64,000 nucleotides of DNA from Marasmitruncus massiliensis (GTDB lineage Bacteria > Bacillota > Clostridia > Oscillospirales > Ruminococcaceae), in assembly GCF_900186535.1 (NCBI RefSeq), contig NZ_FYDE01000005.1, positions 472,895 to 536,894 of the forward strand. Reading direction: 5' to 3'. Below the pieces are notes generated by a model. That model ran no database searches and was not told where the DNA came from. It worked only from the letters and a program-made list of their open reading frames with translations. Both the position numbers and the translations under genes were made by a program. Shown here in pieces: positions 42,907-51,370 of this stretch. Numbering within the stretch: the first letter of the stretch is position 1; every line of letters begins with the position of its first letter.

Positions 42907-42993
42907 TGGTGCGGGTAACAGGACTTGAACCTGCACAGCCTTGCGACCATTAGAACCTGAATCTAACGCGTCTGCCAATTCCGCCATACCCGC
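42907..42993 (-). tRNA. tRNA-Leu (anticodon CAG)
   Basis: Minus-strand gene of 87 nt including encoded CCA. The acceptor stem GCGGGTA/TACCCGC is perfect. D-arm GCGGAATTGGCAGACGC, anticodon stem TTAGA/TCTAA with loop TTCAGGT (anticodon CAG), a long class II variable arm and T-arm GCAGGTTCAAGTCCTGT complete a normal leucine tRNA. Its 3' end faces the island and carries the 12-base repeat found again at 32342. Confidence 0.96.
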
Positions 42994-43026
42994 ATATAGG
43001 CACGTCCTTAACGACTGTGCTTGATT

Positions 43027-43055
43027 ATTATATCATCGGGCAGGACAGTTGTCAA
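43027..43055 (-). promoter_or_regulatory. tRNA-Leu promoter
   Basis: On the minus strand TTGACA, exactly 17 bases, then TATAAT, about 35 bases upstream of the mature tRNA 5' end. A full-consensus housekeeping promoter. Confidence 0.92.
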
Positions 43056-43073
43056 TAATAAGATTACAATTTT

Positions 43074-44300
43074 TTATGCTTCGGAATCAATGTCATGCAG
43101 CAGTTTTTGCATCATCAAATGGCCCTCCGGCACATAGATACCGGTTGCGGCAGCAAGCCTTTCCGTATAACGATCTGTCGGGCTGCCGCCTTCGCGGTTG
43201 CTGCGGTAAAGGACAAACGGGACCGGTTCGGCAGTATGCGTACGAATAGCAAGCGGAGTGGGATGGTCGGGCATCAGCAGGATGGAGAACGGCTCCCCGG
43301 ATTCCCGCAGGGCAGGCAAAATTCTTCCAAGAATATCCCGGTCAATCAGCTCGATGGATTTTACTTTATTCTCGATCTCATGCCGATGTCCGCATTCGTC
43401 GGGCGCCTCCACATGGATATATACAAAATCGCATCCGCCGTGCAGCAGCTTTAGAGCAGCGTCCGCCTTGCCGGCGAAATTAGTGTCGACATTTCCGGTA
43501 GCGCCTTCCACATCTACGCTTTTCAAACCGGCGCAGATAGCAATTCCTTTAATCAGGTCGACTGCGGAAATTACGCCGCCTTTCACGCCATATTTCTCAG
43601 CAAATGGTGTCAATGCGGGCTTGGTACCTTCTCCCCAGAACCAGCAGGAGGCAGCCGGACGCTTCCCTCTTGCAATGCGTGCCAGATTGACCGGATGGTT
43701 TTTCAAAAGCTCGCGGGAGCGCTTCATCAGATCCAGAAGGAGATTGCCGTAACGTCCGGAAGGCAAGTGCTCCCGAATGGGTTTGAGAGAAATATCATGG
43801 GGAGGAGTGCAGATACTTCCGGTTTGAGCATGGTGCAGCACGAGACAGTGCCGATAGCTGATTCCCGGATATAGCTTGAGCGTCTCAGACTCAAACTCGC
43901 GGTTGAGAAACTGAATCAGCTCGGTGGATTCCGCTGTCGAAATTTCGTCAGAGGAATAATCCAGCATAGTCGCGTCTTCAAAAGAATCTTCGTCCGACAG
44001 CGTGACAAGGTTGCAGCGGAAGGTGACATCATCCGCTTCCAGAGGAATGCCGATGCTGACAGCCTCAAGAGGGGAACGACCGCTGTAATAAATCTTGGGG
44101 TCATACCCCATAACCGACAGGTTGGCGGTATCCGACCCCGGGGGCATACCTTCCGGTACAGTCTTTACCATGCCAACGATGCCATGTCGGGCAAGCTCAT
44201 CCATATTGGGCTTCTCAGCGGCTTCTAGCGGGGTCCGGTTCCCAAGTTCAGGCACCGGATAGTCCGCCATGCCGTCGCCGAGCATGACTAGATACTTCAA
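43074..44300 (-). CDS. apgM: ApgM-family protein (cofactor-independent phosphoglycerate mutase or homoserine kinase)
   Basis: A 408-residue alkaline-phosphatase-superfamily protein of the archaeal-type phosphoglycerate mutase family. MLGDGMADYPVPELGNRTPL has the first metal Asp, GSDTANLSVMGYDP the nucleophilic Ser region, VYIHVEAPDECGHRHE and LLMPDHPTPLAIRTHT the other metal ligands. It starts 36 bases after thrC and is surely co-transcribed. No homoserine kinase of the GHMP type is in view. Relatives in threonine operons have been proposed as alternative homoserine kinases, which fits this place better than glycolysis. The start is a TTG at 44300. Confidence 0.85.
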   Translation of the reverse strand: MKYLVMLGDGMADYPVPELGNRTPLEAAEKPNMDELARHGIVGMVKTVPEGMPPGSDTANLSVMGYDPKIYYSGRSPLEAVSIGIPLEADDVTFRCNLVTLSDEDSFEDATMLDYSSDEISTAESTELIQFLNREFESETLKLYPGISYRHCLVLHHAQTGSICTPPHDISLKPIREHLPSGRYGNLLLDLMKRSRELLKNHPVNLARIARGKRPAASCWFWGEGTKPALTPFAEKYGVKGGVISAVDLIKGIAICAGLKSVDVEGATGNVDTNFAGKADAALKLLHGGCDFVYIHVEAPDECGHRHEIENKVKSIELIDRDILGRILPALRESGEPFSILLMPDHPTPLAIRTHTAEPVPFVLYRSNREGGSPTDRYTERLAAATGIYVPEGHLMMQKLLHDIDSEA

Positions 44301-44335
44301 GACGGTTCACCAATCCTTCCTTTTTATCTGCACGG

Positions 44336-45826
44336 CTATTTTGTCAGCCACTGCGCAACCGCATTTTTCATCTTTGCGGATTCCACAACGTCGGTAAACC
44401 GTTCTGTTTTTTCTTTTAACTCCGCGAGGGCTTTCGGTGCGGGCAGGCCCGACGCGGCGGACAATTCGTCCAGCAGGGCAAAATCGTCCCCCTGCGGCTG
44501 TACGCCGATTGCAGGCAGCACACTGCCCGCAAATTTAAACGGGCTGGCGGTAGAGGCAATGACGGTAGGAGTCTGATCGCCTGTCTTGTCTGCATAGTCC
44601 TGATAAACCTTGACGGCAACCGCGGTATGCGTATCGCACAGGTATCCTGTTTTACGGAACAGCCTGCCGATGGTTTGGCTGGTCTGTTCATCGTCGGCGA
44701 AGCCCGCCGCGAATTCCGACTGGAGGGAATCCAGCACCTCTTTTTCCACCGTGTAAGCGCCCTTTGTGGAAAGTTCCGCCATATAGGCGCGCAGCTTTTC
44801 CGCATTCCGTCCGCAGAGCAGATAGAGCAGGCGCTCCAGATTGGAGGAAATCAGGATGTCCATCGACGGGGAAGCGGTGAGGAAGAAATCACGGTTCCGG
44901 TCATAGGTCCCGGTGGTGATGAAATCGGTCAGGACATTGTTTTTGTTGGATGCACAGATCAACTTTTTGACCGGCAGGCCGCAGTGCTTAGCAAAATAGG
45001 CCGCTAATATATTACCGAAGTTGCCGGTGGGAACGACGATGTTAATGGGGTCGCCGAGGTTGATGTTTCCCTGGTTCAGCAGCTCGCAGTATGCGGAGAA
45101 ATAATAGGCGATCTGCGGGGCGAGACGTCCCCAGTTGATCGAATTGGCGGAGGAAAGCAAAAAGCCCTTTTCCGCAAGTTCTTCGGCAAACTCTTTGTCG
45201 ATGAAGATGCGTTTCACACCGTTTTGTGCGTCATCAAAATTGCCCTTTGCGGCGAACACCATGACGTTTTCGCCGCTTTGTGTCGTCATCTGACGGCGCT
45301 GGATGCTGCTGGTTCCGCCGTCCGGATAGAATACGCAGATTTTTGTACCCGGTACATCCGCGAAGCCTTCCAGTGCGGCCTTTCCCGTATCGCCCGAGGT
45401 AGCAACCAGAATGACGACAGTTTTCTGTTCACCGGTTTTTTTCAGGGAGGCCGTCAGCAGGTGTGGGAGCAGCTGGAGCGCAAAATCTTTAAACGCGCAG
45501 GTTGGGCCGTGGAACAGCTCCAGCACGCTGGCCTGCCCGTCGAGCGGACGCAGGGGAGCAACCGCCGTCGGCGGGAATTTCTCAGGCGCATAGGCGCGGG
45601 AAATGCTGTCGTGCAGTTCTTCCTTTGTAAAATCGCAGAGAAAACGCGACAGCACTTCGGTCGCGCGGCCGACATAATCGGCTTTGGAGAGCGCGCCGAT
45701 CTCCTCCAGTGTAAAAGAGGGCAGCGACTCGGGGATAAAAAGGCCACCGTCGGGAGCAAGGCCGGCAACAATTGCCTGCGCTGCGCTGACAGAATAACTG
45801 CTGTCGCGGGTGCTGATATAATTCAT
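44336..45826 (-). CDS. thrC: threonine synthase
   Basis: A 496-residue PLP enzyme of the longer threonine-synthase type. The N-terminus YISTRDSSYSVSAAQAIVAG with LAPDGGLFIPE is family-specific. PTCAFKDFALQLLPH contains the PLP Lys, with SGDTGKAALEG phosphate loop and PTGNFGNILAAYFAK downstream. It converts O-phosphohomoserine to threonine. GGAGAA precedes the ATG and a TTGTTT/TATGAT promoter lies 60 bases upstream. Forms an operon with the ApgM-family gene. Confidence 0.95.
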   Translation of the reverse strand: MNYISTRDSSYSVSAAQAIVAGLAPDGGLFIPESLPSFTLEEIGALSKADYVGRATEVLSRFLCDFTKEELHDSISRAYAPEKFPPTAVAPLRPLDGQASVLELFHGPTCAFKDFALQLLPHLLTASLKKTGEQKTVVILVATSGDTGKAALEGFADVPGTKICVFYPDGGTSSIQRRQMTTQSGENVMVFAAKGNFDDAQNGVKRIFIDKEFAEELAEKGFLLSSANSINWGRLAPQIAYYFSAYCELLNQGNINLGDPINIVVPTGNFGNILAAYFAKHCGLPVKKLICASNKNNVLTDFITTGTYDRNRDFFLTASPSMDILISSNLERLLYLLCGRNAEKLRAYMAELSTKGAYTVEKEVLDSLQSEFAAGFADDEQTSQTIGRLFRKTGYLCDTHTAVAVKVYQDYADKTGDQTPTVIASTASPFKFAGSVLPAIGVQPQGDDFALLDELSAASGLPAPKALAELKEKTERFTDVVESAKMKNAVAQWLTK

Positions 45827-45883
45827 GTGTAAAATTCTCCTTCAAATTGTGCGCAATAGACGTACATTTGTGTTTTATACTTA

Positions 45884-45912
45884 ATCATATCATATTTGCC
45901 AGGTTTAAACAA
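45884..45912 (-). promoter_or_regulatory. promoter of thrC
   Basis: Minus strand TTGTTT, 17 bases, TATGAT. No T-box leader, riboswitch or attenuator is visible in the short leader. Confidence 0.65.
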
Positions 45913-45991
45913 GAGATCGGACCGATTTGCCAAAAGAAAACGGGGAAATTTGATAGATTGACTAAATTATCAATGAGGAACATTGGTAGTG

Positions 45992-46318
45992 CTAGCGAAA
46001 CAGGAATTGCACCATCAGCATATAGGCGGCAGTTGCCACGCCGATGGAAAGCAGGTTATTGCGTTTCCACAGGTGGACAAGCACGGTGAGCACAGAGGCA
46101 ATCAGTTCCGGAGCTCCGAACGGAGATGCCGACAGGTCAATCCCACGCAGGCAGTAGACGACGAGCAGCGAGATCACCGCGTAGGGAAGTGCCAGCCCCA
46201 GATAGGTGACCGCCGGGGGGATTGGGCGGCTGCCGTGGAAGAACAGAAACGGCAGCGCCCGGCAAAAAACAGTAACCGCGGCGACGGTGCAGACAATGGC
46301 CAATGCGGAATCGTTCAT
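45992..46318 (-). CDS. azlD: AzlD family branched-chain amino acid exporter subunit
   Basis: A 108-residue protein with four hydrophobic helices (MNDSALAIVCTVAAVTVFCR, PPAVTYLGLALPYAVISLLV and two more). The small partner of AzlC. The ATG overlaps the azlC stop (46315-46318). Confidence 0.88.
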   Translation of the reverse strand: MNDSALAIVCTVAAVTVFCRALPFLFFHGSRPIPPAVTYLGLALPYAVISLLVVYCLRGIDLSASPFGAPELIASVLTVLVHLWKRNNLLSIGVATAAYMLMVQFLFR

Positions 46319-47040
46319 TTCGCCACCCCCGTTTCTTTGGGATTGATCAGCCGGTGTCCGATCTGATTCCTGCCCAGCAGCAGGGCCAATACAGTGAGCG
46401 CCAGGGCGGGAGGCAGGAAACTGTTTGCGCCGAACAGCAGCAAACATGCCAGCCCGGCCGCAATCCCGATCACAGCGGGTATCCGGCTTTTTGCGGTCAG
46501 CCACTGTTCTGTAAAAATGACCAGAAATAATGCGGTCAATGCAAAGTCAAGCCCTTTGGAGTCAAAACGCACCAGTTCCCCAAATGCCGCGCCCGCCACG
46601 CTGCCTGCCACCCAATAGCATTGGTTGAGCAGCGAGATCAGAAAAAGAAATTGATGCTTTTCGATTCCGTCAGGCGTTTTGACCGAACAGAGCAGGGAAT
46701 AGGTTTCATCGGTCAGACTGAAAATCATATATGGTTTGCGAAACCGGAATTCCCGGAACAGTTCAATCATGGAAAGGCCGTAAAAAGCATGGCGGATATT
46801 GACAACCAGAGTGATAATTGCCGTCTGCAATAGTCCTGCCGGATTGGTAAGCAGCCCAACCAGCACGAACTGCATGGAACCGGCATAAACGATGAGGCTG
46901 GTGAGAAGCGCCCACCACCAGCCGTATCCCGCCTTTTGCAGTAAAAGCCCATATGCCATGCCTACAAACACGTAGCCGCAGAAAACGGGTGCGGTTGCGG
47001 TGAAAACTGCCTGAATCATTTTTGTTGACTTGTTCGACAT
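46315..47040 (-). CDS. azlC: AzlC family branched-chain amino acid exporter subunit
   Basis: A 241-residue membrane protein with GMAYGLLLQKAGYGWWWALL, ALLTSLIVYAGSMQFVLVGL and NIRHAFYGLSM, the AzlC signatures. With AzlD it exports branched-chain amino acids or analogues. Start at 47040 after GGAGAGAC is preferred over an in-frame ATG at 47091 lacking a site. Confidence 0.92.
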   Translation of the reverse strand: MSNKSTKMIQAVFTATAPVFCGYVFVGMAYGLLLQKAGYGWWWALLTSLIVYAGSMQFVLVGLLTNPAGLLQTAIITLVVNIRHAFYGLSMIELFREFRFRKPYMIFSLTDETYSLLCSVKTPDGIEKHQFLFLISLLNQCYWVAGSVAGAAFGELVRFDSKGLDFALTALFLVIFTEQWLTAKSRIPAVIGIAAGLACLLLFGANSFLPPALALTVLALLLGRNQIGHRLINPKETGVAK

Positions 47041-47068
47041 CTTTGTCTCTCCATTAAGTTTTATAAAA

Positions 47069-47090
47069 GAATTGCCGCTTTTCAGCGGCA
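47069..47090 (-). terminator. terminator of the ABC transporter operon
   Basis: GCCGC/GCGGC stem with TTTTCA loop and a T-rich run on the minus strand. A second small hairpin CTGTCC/GGACAG lies at 47096-47113. Confidence 0.5.
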
Positions 47091-47156
47091 TAAATCTGTC
47101 CTCAAACGGACAGGTAAAATTGTGTTTTTGATTCGATGATTGATGACGAGAAAGGG

Positions 47157-47951
47157 CTAAGACAGCATCATGCGGTCGTTGGCAAACTCTCCGCCGCTCG
47201 CGGTGCCGAATTTGGCCAGCAGATCGGCGGTCTTGAGGTTTTTCTTTTCCTCGCCTTCCACATCATAGATAATGCGGCCTTCATACATCATGATCAGACG
47301 GTTTCCGATGCGGATGGCGTCTTTCATATTGTGGGTGATCATCAGAGTGGTCAGGCTGTCACGCGTAACGATTTCCTGTGTGAGTTCCAGCACCTTGCGC
47401 GCTGTTTTGGGGTCGAGCGCGGCAGTATGTTCGTCGAGAAGCAGCACTTTGGGTTTCTGGAGGGTCGCCATCAACAGGGTGAGCGCCTGCCGCTGGCCGC
47501 CGGAAAGCAGGCCGACCTTGGATTTCAGACGGTTTTCCAGCCCGAGATCAAGGCTCTTCAACTTCTCTACATAGGATTCCCGCTCCTCTTTGGTAATGCC
47601 CCAGCTTAAGCCGCGTCTTTTGCCGCGGCGGAACGCCATAGCAAGATTTTCTTCAATGCCCATGTTTGCGGCGGTGCCCATCATCGGGTCCTGAAATACG
47701 CGCCCAAGCAGCCGCGCACGTTGGTGCTCCGGCTGGCGGGTGATGTCCTGCCCATCCAGAAAGATACTGCCGCTTTCCACAGAATAGACGCCGGCAACCG
47801 CGTTCAGCATGGTTGATTTCCCGGCTCCGTTGCCGCCGATGACAGTGATAAAATCGCCCGGCTTAATATGCAGGTTCAGGTCAATCAGCGCTTTTTTTTC
47901 GTTGACAGTTCCCTGATTAAAGGTCTTACAGACATTTTCAATTTTCAGCAT
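47157..47951 (-). CDS. ABC transporter ATP-binding protein (TrpX-type importer)
   Basis: A 264-residue ATPase: Walker A VIGGNGAGKSTM, Q-loop VFQDPMM, signature LLSGGQRQALTLLMA, Walker B KVLLLDEHTAALD and switch MITHNM. An extended Q-loop region (GTAANMGIEENLAMAFRRGK) is typical of the family paired with ABC_sub_bind proteins. It follows the permease by 12 bases. Confidence 0.92.
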   Translation of the reverse strand: MLKIENVCKTFNQGTVNEKKALIDLNLHIKPGDFITVIGGNGAGKSTMLNAVAGVYSVESGSIFLDGQDITRQPEHQRARLLGRVFQDPMMGTAANMGIEENLAMAFRRGKRRGLSWGITKEERESYVEKLKSLDLGLENRLKSKVGLLSGGQRQALTLLMATLQKPKVLLLDEHTAALDPKTARKVLELTQEIVTRDSLTTLMITHNMKDAIRIGNRLIMMYEGRIIYDVEGEEKKNLKTADLLAKFGTASGGEFANDRMMLS

Positions 47952-47963
47952 GATGCTTCCCCC

Positions 47964-48896
47964 TTAACCCGCTTTGCCGACGGCAGAGCTTTTCATAGCG
48001 GCGAAAAACGGCCGCAGCGCCTGTTTAATCACCGGAATCGCCAGTGCAAACGCGACGATCACCGCTGTCAGCAGCTTGAGATCGGTGGATTTTAGCCCTA
48101 ACTGGAGCACCACAGCGATAATGACGCGATAGACAATGGAGCCAAGCACGACGGTGAACAGCTTATAGGCGAAGGAATGCTCTCCCCAGCCGAAAACGAC
48201 CTCGCCGATGATGACTGAGGCAAGACCGATGACGATTGTGCCGGTGCCCATGCCAACGTCCGCATAGCCCTGCTGCTGGGCAACCATGCCGCCGGAAAGG
48301 GCGACAAGACCATTGGAGAGAAACAATCCGGTGATTTTCATGTTATCGGTATTGCCACCCAGCGCGCGCACCATATATTCGTTGTTGCCGGTTGCCCGGA
48401 TGCAGCAGCCAAGCTCTGTGCCGAAAAACCAGTAGAGCAGGGCGATGACGATTACGCTTACTGTGATGCCAAGCGCCAGCGCGACAACCGTTTTTGACGG
48501 GGAAAGAAAGGAAAGGCGGGTCACAATGGTGTCTTCACCAAGCAGAGGCATGTTGGCCTTTCCCATTACACGGATATTGATGGAATAGAGAGCGATCATC
48601 GAAAGAATACCGGCAAGGATGCCGGGAATTTTCAGTTTGGTATGGAGCAGCCCCGTAGCCACACCCGCAAGCATACCTGCCATCAATGCAAACAGCAGCG
48701 AAAGAAAGGGATCCATTCCCTTGACGATCAGAATGGCGCTGACCGCCCCACCCAAGGCAAAGCTTCCGTCAACCGTGAGGTCCGGATAATCCAGAATACG
48801 GAAAGTCAGGTATACGCCTATGGTCATGACACTCCACAGGATGCCCTGCGACGAAGCGCTTGGAATCGCCTGCAGAATGGTGAACAGGATGCCCAT
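47964..48896 (-). CDS. ABC transporter permease (TrpX-type importer)
   Basis: A 310-residue permease of the branched-chain-amino-acid/ribose type: about eight helices, with VYLTFRILDYPDLTVDGSFA at the N-terminus and GCCIRATGNNEYMVRALGGN, characteristic of this subgroup. Downstream of the binding protein and separated from it by a hairpin. Confidence 0.92.
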   Translation of the reverse strand: MGILFTILQAIPSASSQGILWSVMTIGVYLTFRILDYPDLTVDGSFALGGAVSAILIVKGMDPFLSLLFALMAGMLAGVATGLLHTKLKIPGILAGILSMIALYSINIRVMGKANMPLLGEDTIVTRLSFLSPSKTVVALALGITVSVIVIALLYWFFGTELGCCIRATGNNEYMVRALGGNTDNMKITGLFLSNGLVALSGGMVAQQQGYADVGMGTGTIVIGLASVIIGEVVFGWGEHSFAYKLFTVVLGSIVYRVIIAVVLQLGLKSTDLKLLTAVIVAFALAIPVIKQALRPFFAAMKSSAVGKAG

Positions 48897-48923
48897 GATT
48901 AAAAACCCCTTTTACAATGACAT

Positions 48924-48953
48924 AACAGGGCGGGCTGAAAAACCCGTCCTGTT
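48924..48953 (-). promoter_or_regulatory. intercistronic hairpin between binding protein and permease genes
   Basis: AACAGG-G-CGGG and CCCG-T-CCTGTT pair with one G-T position. No T tract follows. Likely lowers permease expression relative to the binding protein or blocks exonucleases. Confidence 0.6.
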
Positions 48954-48984
48954 GTGTAATATCTTTTATATGGATGGTCGGAAA

Positions 48985-50046
48985 TTATGCCGCTTTCTCT
49001 GTCCTGACAATTTCTGCCTGATCAAGAAGTTCCTGAGGAACTGTGATGCCCAGCGCGTCAATCGTATCCTGGTTCAGCACGAGATCAGTCTGCTCGAGAT
49101 ATTCAATCGGCATATCCCCGGGGTTTGTTCCATCAACCATTACTTTAACCGCCATATTGGCAGTTTGTTTGCCAAGGTTATAGTAGTTCAGGCCATAGGT
49201 ACCCAGACCGCCGTTCTTCACCATGCCCGGTTCCGCGACAATTACGGGGAGTTTGGCATTGCTGGCGATCATTGAAACGGTGGCCATGCCGGAAGCGATC
49301 ATATTGTCCGTGGGGGTGTAAACCGCGTCGACTTTATCGACCATGGATTCGACCACCTGCTGGATTTCATTGGAGCTGGAAACCGTGAAATCAACCGATT
49401 CAATACCCATGGTTTTCAGCTGCTCTTTCGCGAGATTCACCTGGAACTCTGAATTCGCTTCGCTGGAGCAATAAAGCATACCGACTTTTTTCACATCGGG
49501 GACAAGCTGCTGGAGCAGCTCCATCTGTTCTTTAATCGGGTTCAGGTCAGAGGTTCCGGTCACATTTCCGCCGGGAGCGTCATTGGAAGCGACAAGCTTG
49601 GCATCGGCAGGGTCGGTAACAGCTGTGACCAGAATCGGGATCTCGGTGGTCGCATTGGCAACTGCCTGCGCCGCCGGAGTGGCGATGGCGAGAATCAGGT
49701 CGTCCTTGTCGTTCACCAGTTTGGAAGCGATGGTGTTGCAGTTGGCCTGCTCACCCTGCGCGTTCTGATAATCAATAGCGATATTTTTTCCATCCTCATA
49801 GCCAGCTTCTTTCAGTCCGTCCACAAAGCCCTGATAAGCGGCATCAAGCGCGTCGTGCTCAACAAGCTGCACCACGCCGATTTTATAAACTTTGTCAGCC
49901 GGCGCTTCAGACTGTGCCTGGGAGGCAGCGGGTGCCTCGGAAGAAACGGCAGCCTCCGAAGACGCGGGTGCGCCGGAAGAACCGCATCCTGCAAGAAACG
50001 CTGCCGTAAGGGAGAGCGTCAGGACTGCTGCAAGTAATTTTTTCAT
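48985..50046 (-). CDS. ABC transporter substrate-binding protein, ABC_sub_bind (TrpX) family
   Basis: A 353-residue lipoprotein: signal MKKLLAAVLTLSLTAAFLAG with Cys of AGCGSSG, a Ser/Ala/Glu linker, then KIGVVQLVEHDALDAAYQGF, IATPAAQAVAN, ITAVTDPADAKLV-type and GMLYCSSEANSE segments typical of PF04392. Several relatives bind aromatic amino acids. The ligand here is not certain. ATG at 50046 is preceded by AAAGGATGG; an in-frame ATG at 50088 is less likely. Confidence 0.9.
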   Translation of the reverse strand: MKKLLAAVLTLSLTAAFLAGCGSSGAPASSEAAVSSEAPAASQAQSEAPADKVYKIGVVQLVEHDALDAAYQGFVDGLKEAGYEDGKNIAIDYQNAQGEQANCNTIASKLVNDKDDLILAIATPAAQAVANATTEIPILVTAVTDPADAKLVASNDAPGGNVTGTSDLNPIKEQMELLQQLVPDVKKVGMLYCSSEANSEFQVNLAKEQLKTMGIESVDFTVSSSNEIQQVVESMVDKVDAVYTPTDNMIASGMATVSMIASNAKLPVIVAEPGMVKNGGLGTYGLNYYNLGKQTANMAVKVMVDGTNPGDMPIEYLEQTDLVLNQDTIDALGITVPQELLDQAEIVRTEKAA

Positions 50047-50116
50047 AAGATATCCATCCTTTCGGGTTGGCTCAGATATTCTGTTCATTTACTCTTTTAA
50101 AGCTTTTAGCTATTAA

Positions 50117-50145
50117 AGTATACTCCGTTTCACCAACACCGTCAA
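50117..50145 (-). promoter_or_regulatory. promoter of the ABC importer operon
   Basis: Minus strand TTGACG, 17 bases, TATACT. No T-box, trp attenuator or clear operator is seen in the ~70-base leader. Confidence 0.75.
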
Positions 50146-50232
50146 CCCATGAGAAGCACAAAAACGTGAAAAAGCCTGCTGCAATTTTTATGTATTCTGT
50201 GTCCGGATTTTACATTTTCCGGTTGCACGGCA

Positions 50233-50268
50233 AAGCCCGCCGCGTGCTTGGCCACGCGGCGGGCTTCT
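50233..50268 (-). terminator. terminator of the KDG kinase operon
   Basis: Very stable GC-rich stem AGCCCGCCGCGTG/CACGCGGCGGGCT with short loop, followed by TTT on the minus strand. Confidence 0.7.
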
Positions 50269-50302
50269 TATAAAAAATCAAAGTGGGATTATAAAGAAAA
50301 GG

Positions 50303-51325
50303 TTATCTTTGCACGCGGCCGGAACCGTCGCCGCCTGCAAGCTTTTTGACTTCATCAACGGAAACCATGTTCAGGTCGCCTTCGATGGTGTGTTTGAGGC
50401 AGGAAGCCGCAACCGCAAATTCGATTGTTTCCTGCGGAGCGAAACCGCTGATGCAGGAATAGATCAGGCCGGCGCCGAAGCTGTCGCCGCCGCCTACGCG
50501 GTCCACAATGTGAATGAGATAATTTTTGGAGAAGTAATACTGGCCGTCAGTGTAGAGCATTGCCGCCCAGTTGTTGTCGTTAGCGGAAATGGAGCCGCGC
50601 AGGGTAATGGCAACCTTTTTGAAACCGAAACGGTCTGCAAGCTGCCTGGCAACATCTTTATAGCCCTCGTGGTTGACTTTACCGGTGGTGACATCGGTAT
50701 CGGAAGCCTTGATGCCGAAAACGTCGGAAGCATCCTCTTCGTTCGCGATGCAGACATCGACGTATTTCATGAGGCCTTCCATGATCTGTCCGGCTTTTTC
50801 ACGGGACCAGAGGTTTTTGCGGTAGTTCAGGTCGCAGGAAACGGTGATGCCCTTTGCTTTCGCGGCTTTGCAGGCCTCGAGGCAGATTTCGGCAACATTG
50901 TCGCCCAGAGCCGGTGTGATACCGGTGAAGTGGAACCACTCAACGCCTTCAAAGATCTTATTCCAGTCAAAGTCGGCAGCGGTGGCTTTCGCAATCGCGG
51001 AACCGGCGCGGTCGTAAATGACCTTGGACGGACGCTGGGAAGCGCCTTTTTCGAGGAAGTAGATGCCCACACGATCGCCGCCGCGGGTGATCAGAGAGGT
51101 ATCAACGCCAAACTCGCGCAGCTTGTTGACAGCGGCCTGGCCGATGTCATGCTTCGGCAGCTTGGTTACAAACGCGGCGTCAATGCCGAAATTTGCGAGG
51201 GAAACAGCAACGTTCGCTTCGCCGCCGCCGTAGGTGGCGCCGAGGGACTGTGCCTGAACAAATCTATAATAGCCTTCCGGAGCCAGGCGGAGCATGATTT
51301 CGCCAAATGTAATTACTTTTGCCAT
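50303..51325 (-). CDS. kdgK: 2-keto-3-deoxygluconate kinase (PfkB family)
   Basis: A 340-residue ribokinase-fold enzyme. ITFGEIMLRLAPEGYYRFVQ at the N-terminus and GGGEANVAVSLANFG are sugar-binding, while DRVGGGDSFGAGLIYS holds the catalytic Asp and anion hole. The close match to 2-dehydro-3-deoxygluconokinases and the adjoining aldolase fix the role: KDG + ATP to KDPG. GAGGAACC precedes the ATG. Probably an operon with the aldolase upstream. Confidence 0.92.
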   Translation of the reverse strand: MAKVITFGEIMLRLAPEGYYRFVQAQSLGATYGGGEANVAVSLANFGIDAAFVTKLPKHDIGQAAVNKLREFGVDTSLITRGGDRVGIYFLEKGASQRPSKVIYDRAGSAIAKATAADFDWNKIFEGVEWFHFTGITPALGDNVAEICLEACKAAKAKGITVSCDLNYRKNLWSREKAGQIMEGLMKYVDVCIANEEDASDVFGIKASDTDVTTGKVNHEGYKDVARQLADRFGFKKVAITLRGSISANDNNWAAMLYTDGQYYFSKNYLIHIVDRVGGGDSFGAGLIYSCISGFAPQETIEFAVAASCLKHTIEGDLNMVSVDEVKKLAGGDGSGRVQR

Positions 51326-51370
51326 GAAATGGTTCCTCCCGTATATTATAATGAATGGTTAAAACAGGGA

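Noticed and set aside
42799-42987. Minus-strand ORF starting MAELADALDSGS over the tRNA region
   Set aside because: It is the well-known spurious translation of a leucine tRNA gene; the tRNA structure is complete.
45827-45991. T-box or threonine riboswitch before thrC
   Set aside because: The leader is short and lacks the T-box sequence and any terminator stem.
50047-50116. Tryptophan T-box or leader peptide before the TrpX-type importer
   Set aside because: Leader of about 70 bases with no tandem Trp codons, T-box or terminator.
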